Translations under genes and position numbers: made by a program | Part shown: positions 1-4,826 of the stretch, one piece after another | Layout: the number at the start of each line of letters is the position of its first letter | Position numbering within the stretch: position 1 is the first letter of the stretch | Assembly (NCBI GenBank): GCA_027730885.1 | Contig: JAQCHM010000242.1 | Span: 1 to 5,511, forward strand | Source of the DNA: Actinomycetota bacterium | GTDB taxonomy: Bacteria; Actinomycetota; Acidimicrobiia; Acidimicrobiales; SZUA-35 | Length of the DNA stretch: 5,511 nt | Reading direction: 5' to 3' | Notes under the pieces: model-generated | What the model saw: only the letters and a program-made list of their open reading frames with translations | Database searches by the model: none | What the model was told of the DNA's origin: nothing

Positions 1-58
1 CCAGGCTCCCCCCGGCCGTGACGAGGTCGATGGTCGGAGTGCAGGCATTCAGGTGTTG

Positions 59-202
59 TCAGGTTCCCTTGGACGCGACGTCGGTGGTCCAAGCCCGTCC
101 GTCGTCACAGACCCCGGCCGCGGCCGCCGGTGCGGCCAGTCCGGTGACCGTCACCGCCAACAAAACGAAAAGGGCCGCCGCGGCCCCACGGATTCGACGC
201 AT
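59..202 (-). CDS. Short secreted peptide, or 5' part of a secreted protein interrupted by TGA
   Basis: The start at ATG 202 is supported by GGAGGAG 7 nt upstream, the strongest ribosome site in the window; an in-frame ATG at 244 lacks this and would add an unusual Trp/Arg-rich extension. The 47-residue product has basic MRRIR, a hydrophobic core AAAALFVLLAVTVTGLAA (7-24) and an Ala-rich signal peptidase I region PAAAAG (25-30). That leaves a mature tail of only about 17 residues, VCDDGRAWTTDVASKGT, ending at TGA (61-59). Read past the TGA, the same frame stays open for 19 codons to the window edge as QHLNACTPTIDLVTAGGSL, with 16 of 19 third positions G or C. A TGG-to-TGA change or sequencing error in a longer secreted protein is therefore plausible. 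It lies 78 bp after the SDR gene. No function can be assigned. Confidence 0.5.
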   Translation of the reverse strand: MRRIRGAAAALFVLLAVTVTGLAAPAAAAGVCDDGRAWTTDVASKGT

Positions 203-280
203 CGATCTTCTCCTCCACTTCGCCCACCGACAATCTAGTGACAAGTGCGACTTGGGTGGTGGACCAGGACGGGCCGTTCG

Positions 281-1216
281 TCAGAACCGGAGTGGGCGAT
301 TCGCGCTCCAGTCGAGGGGATGTTCCTGGACGTCGATCTCGACACGCTTCCACGTGACATCGATGGGTGCCGGTCCCTCGGAGGAAGCGTCGGTTCCGCC
401 GGCTTGCTGGTCGGATCGTGGGTCGACCATCAGCTCGAACATGCCGTTGCGAAGTTCGTCGATCGGCCGGGCTATGAGATGGGCGAAGGCTTCGGCGCAT
501 TCGTGGGGTTCGAGCATCCGCGGCTGCCATCGTCCCCAGACCCGTTCGTTGTCGGCGTACTCGTCGGTCATGCCCGTGCGGATGAACGGGAAGAGTACCG
601 AGAAGGCCGACACTTGTTCGGCGCTGCGGCCGAGGTTGATCTCGAGGACCTTCGGCAGAGCGAGTACGGCCCAGTTCGACAAGGCGTACCCGGGCACTGA
701 CGGACCAGGGTCGATGGCCTGGCGCGACGAGACGTACACGAACTGGACGGGCTCGTTGTGGTAGACGGGCTCACCAGCCCACAGATGGGTCGAGGCGAGG
801 AACCCGTCGATCTTGGTGTCGAGCACCAGGCGGGACTCCTCGAGATTGTCGATGAAGCGCTGGCGGACTCGGGCTCGTCGCACCGCCAGTGGCTCGTCGG
901 CCTGCTCCTTGAGGGCCCGCCCGAACTGGTACCCGCCTTCGGTCAGGCCGCTGTTGCAGATCACGAGACTCGGAGGCTTGCCGCCCATCTGCTCGATCAC
1001 ATAGCCACGGCTGGCCCAGAGATCGCGCAGATTGGTGACATCGGCCTGCACGGGGAACGCGTTCACCCCCGCGTCCTGGAGCGCGGCGACGAGGTCGAAC
1101 CCGTCCTGGTAGCTGCGATGGAAGTGGACACCGACCGACGCGGCGCCGTTCAGTCCTGCCGCGAGGGCAAAAGCCTGGCCGATACCCCCGTCCTTACCGG
1201 CGCCGGTGATGAACAC
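281..1216 (-). CDS. Short-chain dehydrogenase/reductase with ketoreductase-type (swapped Lys/Asn) active site
   Basis: 311 residues from GTG 1216; longer than a classical 250-residue SDR. The start is supported by GAGGGG placed 6 nt before the GTG, but the in-frame codons upstream read LASGFEGKR and join the first beta strand in typical SDR style, so the true start may lie earlier (no ATG, GTG or TTG occurs before the in-frame TAG at 1297-1295). The NAD(P) loop is TGAGKDGGIG (4-13), two residues longer than TGxxxGIG. D59 of ADVT probably contacts adenine; CNSG (87-90) replaces NNAG. YVSSR (161-165) supplies the catalytic Ser, and Y177-x3-N181 replaces Y-x3-K. TKIDGFLASTHLW (134-146) puts a Lys at 135 in the helix, as in PKS/FAS ketoreductases where Lys and Asn are exchanged. 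So the enzyme is probably active as a reductase or dehydrogenase of a ketone or alcohol. FPFIRTGMT (209-217) follows the active site. The C-terminus after about 265 is a low-complexity Gly/Ser linker followed by VTWKRVEIDVQEHPLDW. The substrate is unknown; the context favours an acyl-CoA or steroid-like compound. Confidence 0.88.
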   Translation of the reverse strand: MFITGAGKDGGIGQAFALAAGLNGAASVGVHFHRSYQDGFDLVAALQDAGVNAFPVQADVTNLRDLWASRGYVIEQMGGKPPSLVICNSGLTEGGYQFGRALKEQADEPLAVRRARVRQRFIDNLEESRLVLDTKIDGFLASTHLWAGEPVYHNEPVQFVYVSSRQAIDPGPSVPGYALSNWAVLALPKVLEINLGRSAEQVSAFSVLFPFIRTGMTDEYADNERVWGRWQPRMLEPHECAEAFAHLIARPIDELRNGMFELMVDPRSDQQAGGTDASSEGPAPIDVTWKRVEIDVQEHPLDWSANRPLRF

Positions 1217-1274
1217 CCTTTTCCCCTCGAAGCCTGAGGCCAGCTCGGGAGTGAAACGAAAGCGATCAGTGTCA

Positions 1275-1294
1275 GCTCGGTATATCCACCGAGC
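1275..1294 (-). promoter_or_regulatory. Perfect hairpin in the lipoprotein-SDR spacer (operator or weak terminator)
   Basis: GCTCGGT (1275-1281) and ACCGAGC (1288-1294) are perfect 7-bp inverted arms around ATATCC. The site is 37 nt after the lipoprotein stop and about 58 nt before the GTG of the SDR gene. Read on the minus strand the loop GGATAT runs into the right arm to give TATACC, a possible -10-like hexamer, but no convincing -35 element was found 16-18 bp away. There is no T tract after the stem. The symmetric arms would suit a dimeric repressor; a simple terminator is less likely. Confidence 0.45.
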
Positions 1295-1331
1295 CTAATG
1301 GTGCCGGCATCCAACGGCGGACGGTCCGGGC

Positions 1332-3050
1332 TCAGGACCCGAAGGCAGCGACTTCCTCTTCGGTAAGACAGTCGGCGACTGCCTGATTGAAGACCCCGTC
1401 GGCGGGTTCGAGGCCGGCGATCCTGAGCTCGAACAAGGTCAGGGCTTCGATCGAACGGGTGACGCAGGCGACGGTTTCAGCGGAGAGAGCGACCCCTGCC
1501 GATGCAGCGACGGCCGAGAAACCTCGGCCAGGGTCGACGCATCGGTGCAGCGGCTCGACTGCCGATCGGGCCAGCGCTGTCGGTGTCGAGTCCGACACGA
1601 AGCCGCCGAGGATCGTTCCCTGCCAGTAGGCGTCGAGCGACGGCGCGGCGGCCTCGAACTCGCGGTCGACGCAGGCGAAGTCGATGGTGTCGACGATGCC
1701 GGGCGCGGTGTAGTCGGCGAACAGCGCTCGGCTGGCCAACCCCAGAGGGATGCACGCCTTGGCCGAAGCGAGGTAGGCCCTTCCCGCGGCCTGGCCGGGC
1801 AGCCGGTCCGCCTCTACCGCGAGGCGCCCGGCCAGGACGGCGGCCGGGTCCCCGGCGGTGGTCGGTCGCAGGCAGTCGTAGCTGCCCTGAGGAAGGTTCC
1901 TCGAACCGATGACGGTCGACGCGATGCGACCGGCGACACCGTCGGCGCCGGCGCAAGCGGCGAGATCGGAGGCGAGGGCCTCAAGCTGGGGCTCGTCGAG
2001 GTCAGCGAGCGCGGCGACGAGGTCACGCCCCGCGGCCTCGGGAAGCGCGGCCCAGCACTCGTCGACCGCGGCGAACTTACTGGCCACCGGGTCGTCGACC
2101 GGAATCGGCGTACCCAGGACGAACTCGGCCTCCTCGGGGCTCAGACACCCCGCGATGTCCGCCTCGTACCCGGCCTGGTCGAAGTCCCGGAGCGCCAGCT
2201 TGCTCTCCCAATAACCGTGGACCTGGGCGGCCTCACCGATACACGCACGACTTGTTGCCGTGAGCTGCGCTCCCGTGCTCGGATCGGCGGCGATGAAGTT
2301 GCCGGTGTCGATGCAGTCGTACAGCGGAGCGACGATCGTCGCCGTCTGCGCGTCGCCGAGGTCGGCGGACTCGCCGGAGTCGGTGATCGAGAGCTGCAAC
2401 CTCCAGAACAGTCGCATCGCGCCGTCGTCGCTTTCCTCGGACGCGTCGAGGCAGACCTCGTCGACCGATGCGGCGTAGCCCATAGGGTTCGCCGAGCGCA
2501 GCGCGACCGCCAGGTACCTTCCGGGCACACAGTCGAGGAAGGCATCGGTGAAGGCGTCGATGGCCCCGTCGGAGGGCACTTCGAGGCGTGTCCGGCGGAG
2601 GCTCACCTCGAGGATGGTTGCGCCGTCGGCATCCATGGCGGGAGTCAGACAGTCGGCAGTCTCGGCGGGAAGAAGGACGCCGGTCACGACGATCTTCGTC
2701 GCCATGTACTCAGCCGCGAGCTCGGGGCCGAGGCACTCGAAGAGCTCCCGGCTCGCGTCGTCGACGAGATCGTCGGGGATCGACAGCACCTGACCGGTGA
2801 CCGACGGATCGATCGCCAGACTCGTGATGTCCGGCGGTTCTGCCTCGATCATCGATCGGCACAGGCTCACCAGACCATCGACCGCGGTCCGGCCGCCCGC
2901 CTCGATCAGCGTGGTGCTCGTCGTGGTCTCCGAGCCCTCCGAGGAATCGCTGGTGCACGCGCCGGCTATGAGAACCAGACCGAGGAACAACCCGACGAGC
3001 GCCCGGAGGCGAGAACGTTCGGGAGCAGACGTGAAAGACGGCGACAGCAC
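1332..3050 (-). CDS. Secreted lipoprotein made of eight two-cysteine repeat modules, function unknown
   Basis: I do not recognise a named family. The GTG at 3050 is chosen because it gives a complete export signal: basic ERSRLR (11-16), hydrophobic ALVGLFLGLVLIAG (17-30) and a probable lipidated Cys32 in IAGAC. The lipobox is slightly off-pattern, with Ala at -3. A Ser/Thr/Glu-rich linker follows (33-49). The frame is open further upstream to 3374, but that part is Arg/His/Pro-rich and antiparallel in quality to a lipoprotein; it overlaps DUF35 in another frame. Besides Cys32 there are exactly 16 Cys, at 64/106, 134/174, 200/246, 270/302, 332/366, 393/433, 460/504 and 529/561. Within a pair they are 32-46 residues apart, and 24-30 residues separate one pair from the next, giving a period of about 66. 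Modules share motifs such as D/E-C-L-x-P/E-E and LS-A-E-T-x-x-C. The repeats are alpha-helical in character, Ala/Asp/Glu-rich and acidic, and likely disulphide-linked outside the membrane. A scaffold or binding role is possible but unproven. Confidence 0.82.
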   Translation of the reverse strand: MLSPSFTSAPERSRLRALVGLFLGLVLIAGACTSDSSEGSETTTSTTLIEAGGRTAVDGLVSLCRSMIEAEPPDITSLAIDPSVTGQVLSIPDDLVDDASRELFECLGPELAAEYMATKIVVTGVLLPAETADCLTPAMDADGATILEVSLRRTRLEVPSDGAIDAFTDAFLDCVPGRYLAVALRSANPMGYAASVDEVCLDASEESDDGAMRLFWRLQLSITDSGESADLGDAQTATIVAPLYDCIDTGNFIAADPSTGAQLTATSRACIGEAAQVHGYWESKLALRDFDQAGYEADIAGCLSPEEAEFVLGTPIPVDDPVASKFAAVDECWAALPEAAGRDLVAALADLDEPQLEALASDLAACAGADGVAGRIASTVIGSRNLPQGSYDCLRPTTAGDPAAVLAGRLAVEADRLPGQAAGRAYLASAKACIPLGLASRALFADYTAPGIVDTIDFACVDREFEAAAPSLDAYWQGTILGGFVSDSTPTALARSAVEPLHRCVDPGRGFSAVAASAGVALSAETVACVTRSIEALTLFELRIAGLEPADGVFNQAVADCLTEEEVAAFGS

Positions 3051-3054
3051 AGGC

Positions 3055-3072
3055 GAGAAGCTACCGCTTCTC
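3055..3072 (-). promoter_or_regulatory. Perfect hairpin at the DUF35 stop / lipoprotein start junction
   Basis: On the minus strand GAGAAGC and GCTTCTC form a 7-bp perfect stem with a GGTA loop. It starts at the second base of the DUF35 TGA (3073-3071) and ends 4 nt before the GTG at 3050. It therefore occupies the place where a Shine-Dalgarno for that GTG would be. No T run follows, so intrinsic termination is weakly supported. It may make lipoprotein translation depend on ribosomes finishing DUF35, or act as a mild attenuator or RNA stabiliser. Confidence 0.5.
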
Positions 3073-3499
3073 AGGCCGGCTGATACCGCAGCAGGGTGAG
3101 GTCGCCCGCCCGATGGAAGTAGGGCTTCACCCGCATCCCGATGCGTACGCCGTCCTCGGTGACGTTCTCCAGGCTCGTGGTGAGCTTGGGGCCTTCGTCG
3201 AGTTGGACGACGGCGAGCACGAGGTCCGGGGCCTCGCTGAAGGCCGGAGTCGTTGGTTGCCGGGCGATGGTGTAGGTGTAGAGCGTCCCCGCTCCGCTGA
3301 TGGTCTCCCAGACGAGGTTCGGCGACATGCAGGCGGAGCACCTCGATCGCGGGTAGTAGACCCATTGGCCGCACTCGGCGCAGTGTTGGAGGTCGACTCG
3401 GCCGGCCGCCAGCGCGTCCCAGAAGGGCTGTGCCGTAGGGGTCGGATCGGGCACGATCGGAGCCGGCTGGGGTTGTTGCGGAGCCGCGGTCGTCGTCAT
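3071..3499 (-). CDS. DUF35 zinc-ribbon/OB-fold protein (ChsH2 C-terminal-like), probable partner of the thiolase-fold protein
   Basis: 142 residues, starting at ATG 3499 only 5 nt after the TGA of the thiolase-like gene. GGGAG in the end of that gene serves as a somewhat distant ribosome site, so translation is probably coupled. A Pro/Gln-rich N-terminus (about 1-24) leads into QPFWDALAAGRVDLQHC. The rubredoxin-like zinc ribbon has four Cys as C40-x2-C43 and C54-x2-C57. The OB-fold follows: GAGTLYTYTIARQPTTPAFSEAPDLVLAVVQLDEG (69-103) and IGMRVKPYF (120-128). Proteins of this type bind beside thiolase-fold enzymes and may handle the acyl-CoA substrate; in the cholesterol system the DUF35 domain of ChsH2 is needed for Ltp2 aldolase activity. 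No MaoC hydratase domain is fused here, unlike ChsH2. The TGA stop overlaps a perfect hairpin. The family call is secure; the partner is inferred from adjacency. Confidence 0.92.
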   Translation of the reverse strand: MTTTAAPQQPQPAPIVPDPTPTAQPFWDALAAGRVDLQHCAECGQWVYYPRSRCSACMSPNLVWETISGAGTLYTYTIARQPTTPAFSEAPDLVLAVVQLDEGPKLTTSLENVTEDGVRIGMRVKPYFHRAGDLTLLRYQPA

Positions 3500-3504
3500 C
3501 GGCT

Positions 3505-4707
3505 TCAGGCTCCCTGCAGGATCAGCGCGGACTGCTCGCTCATGATCCCGCCCGTCCCTGAGACGAACACGTTGTCCGCTCGTCGGAGTTGACGTTCGCC
3601 GGCCCGACCCTGGATCTGTCGGATGGCTTCGACGACCTGCGTCATGCCGCCGGCCATTCCCGGTTGTCCCATCCCGAGTTGTCCGCCGTGGGTGTTCACC
3701 GGGAAGTCCCCTCGATAGCTGAGGTCGTGCCGACGGACGAACTCGAGGCCCTCGCCTTTGCCGCAGAAGCCTGCATCCTCGAGGGAGAGGAGCACCGTGA
3801 TGGTGTAGCAATCGTAGAGCTGGCAGGCATCGATGTCGCCCGGGAAGATACCGGACATGGCGAAGGCTTGCTGGGCGGCAGGGCCGATGGGGGTGCGGAC
3901 GAGGTCGTCGGCGTAGCTGTGGGTCTTGTACGCGAGGTGCTCGCCGAAGCCTCGGACGAATGCGGGGCGGTGCCTGGTCGACGCCGCCCGGTCGCGCGAC
4001 GTGACCACGATCGCCGCTCCTCCCTGGCAGGGCATCACGATTTCGAGCACATGGATGGGGTCGGCGACCACTTTGGAGGCGAGCACGTCGTCGATGCTCA
4101 GCGGCACGTCCCTGAACACGGCCAGGGGGTTGGCGTTGGCCGAGGTTCTCTGATCGGCCGCGATCTTGGCCAGCGCACGTTCGTCCCAGCCGAACTCGGC
4201 GGCGTAACGCTGGGCGATCATCGCGTAGCCGGCGTTCTGGGCGATGTTTCCGTACGGGATGTCGAACTCGGCCTGGGGTGAACCCCACTCGTTCGAGGAC
4301 GCCCCCGTCGTCAGCCAGTCTTGCCGCGGGCCTCTCGGGTTGGTCGGTCGTGGTCGCGGGCGAGCAGGCACAGCGCAGACCACGACGTCGCAGAGACCGA
4401 GCTCGATGGCCGCGGCCGCCCGCCAGACCATCCCCACCGGGCTTGCGCCTCCCAGGTCGACCCGCTCGGCGAAGTTGACCCTCCAACCGCAGTACTCGGC
4501 GATGGTGGCCGGGACGAAATCGGTGGATTCGCGAAGGTCACAGCAGACCAGGCCGTTCACCTCGTGGGCCGCAATGCCGGCGTCGGCCAGCGCCGACGCC
4601 GCGAGGTCTGCCCATTGCTCCAGTTGAAAGGCCCGGACCCCGGCGTGCTTGCGCTCGCTCTCCCATTCGGCCCACCCGACGACGGCTGCGTCACCACGAA
4701 GTCCCAT
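3505..4707 (-). CDS. Thiolase-fold protein of the SCPx/lipid-transfer (Ltp2-like) group with atypical active site
   Basis: A complete protein of 400 residues, the usual size for the group. The ATG at 4707 is the only possible nearby start because an in-frame TGA lies at 4722-4720; no strong Shine-Dalgarno sequence precedes it. Family marks are VDLGGASPVGMVWRAAAAIELGLCDVVV (83-110), PYGNIAQNAGYAMIAQRYAAEFG (151-173), MPCQGGAAIVVTSRD (225-239), CQLYDCYTITVLLSLEDAGFC (295-315), PVNTHGGQLGMGQPGMAGG (336-354) and VSGTGGIMS (382-390). Canonical thiolases use a nucleophilic Cys, a GHP His and a second Cys in a CxG motif. By motif matching these positions here read as GGAS, GQP and SGTGG, so ordinary thiolysis looks unlikely. 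Ltp2-type relatives also lack the thiolase triad and cleave steroid-type beta-hydroxyacyl-CoA esters as retro-aldolases, using Tyr residues and a bound DUF35 partner. The DUF35 gene follows after 5 nt. Fold assignment is confident; aldolase activity is inference. Confidence 0.88.
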   Translation of the reverse strand: MGLRGDAAVVGWAEWESERKHAGVRAFQLEQWADLAASALADAGIAAHEVNGLVCCDLRESTDFVPATIAEYCGWRVNFAERVDLGGASPVGMVWRAAAAIELGLCDVVVCAVPARPRPRPTNPRGPRQDWLTTGASSNEWGSPQAEFDIPYGNIAQNAGYAMIAQRYAAEFGWDERALAKIAADQRTSANANPLAVFRDVPLSIDDVLASKVVADPIHVLEIVMPCQGGAAIVVTSRDRAASTRHRPAFVRGFGEHLAYKTHSYADDLVRTPIGPAAQQAFAMSGIFPGDIDACQLYDCYTITVLLSLEDAGFCGKGEGLEFVRRHDLSYRGDFPVNTHGGQLGMGQPGMAGGMTQVVEAIRQIQGRAGERQLRRADNVFVSGTGGIMSEQSALILQGA

Positions 4708-4737
4708 GGCCGGATCATTTCATGCCGTTGGCAAAGT

Positions 4738-4751
4738 GCGGGAATCCCCGC
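4738..4751. repeat. Short perfect inverted repeat upstream of the thiolase-like gene
   Basis: GCGGG (4738-4742) and CCCGC (4747-4751) are perfect inverted arms around AATC. The site lies 30-44 bp before the ATG at 4707 and touches the end of the tandem repeat. No T tract follows on either strand, so an intrinsic terminator is not supported. A small operator, or chance in GC-rich sequence, are both possible. Confidence 0.35.
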
Positions 4752-4826
4752 TGTCCTCAGATGACACTGTCCTCAGATGAGGCTGTCCTCAGATGACGCG
4801 GGCTCAGATGACGCGGGCTCAGATGA
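4751..4826. repeat. Five-copy tandem repeat, 16/15-bp period, between CoA-transferase and thiolase-like genes
   Basis: The plus strand shows CTGTCCTCAGATGA at 4751-4764, 4767-4780 and 4783-4796, followed by CGCGGGCTCAGATGA at 4797-4811 and 4812-4826. The shared core TCAGATGA starts at 4757, 4773, 4789, 4804 and 4819, giving spacings of 16, 16, 15 and 15 bp. The core contains TCA-N2-TGA, a small inverted repeat. The copy at the 4826 end covers the last codons and TGA stop of the CoA-transferase. On the gene strand the two 15-bp steps place further in-frame TGAs at 4806-4804 and 4791-4789. The array ends about 44 bp upstream of the thiolase-like start. It could be a cluster of protein-binding half-sites or simply a slippage-grown minisatellite seeded by the gene end; the sequence does not decide between them. 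Confidence 0.9.

Noticed and set aside
18..764. A 248-codon plus-strand open frame over the secreted-peptide and SDR region
   Set aside because: Low-complexity Ser/Arg-rich product with no recognisable domain; it is antisense to a clearly conserved SDR.
281..1216. Reading the SDR as a catalytically dead pseudoenzyme because YxxxK is missing
   Set aside because: The Lys is found in the relocated ketoreductase position (TKIDGF) with Asn at Y+4, a known active arrangement, and the frame is intact.
3055..3072. Intrinsic transcription terminator after DUF35
   Set aside because: No T tract follows the stem on either strand and the stem is not unusually GC-rich; the next start codon follows 4 nt later.
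1545..3083. A 512-codon open frame on the plus strand opposite the lipoprotein gene
   Set aside because: Its product is Arg/Gly/Val-rich with no domain, signal or ribosome site. It mirrors the codon bias of the minus-strand gene, which has a signal peptide and ordered cysteines.
3051..3374. Extension of the lipoprotein to an ATG at 3374
   Set aside because: It would bury the signal peptide under about 108 Arg/His/Pro-rich residues and overlap most of DUF35; the GTG at 3050 gives a normal lipoprotein signal.
3500..4486. Long upstream extension of the DUF35 frame through the thiolase-like gene
   Set aside because: The extension is Arg/Pro-rich shadow sequence overlapping a real gene. The DUF35 homology starts just after ATG 3499, which lies right behind the thiolase-like stop.
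4751..4826. CRISPR array or plasmid iterons
   Set aside because: The units are 15-16 bp with no unique spacers, no cas genes and no replication protein are present, and one unit overlaps a catabolic gene's stop codon.
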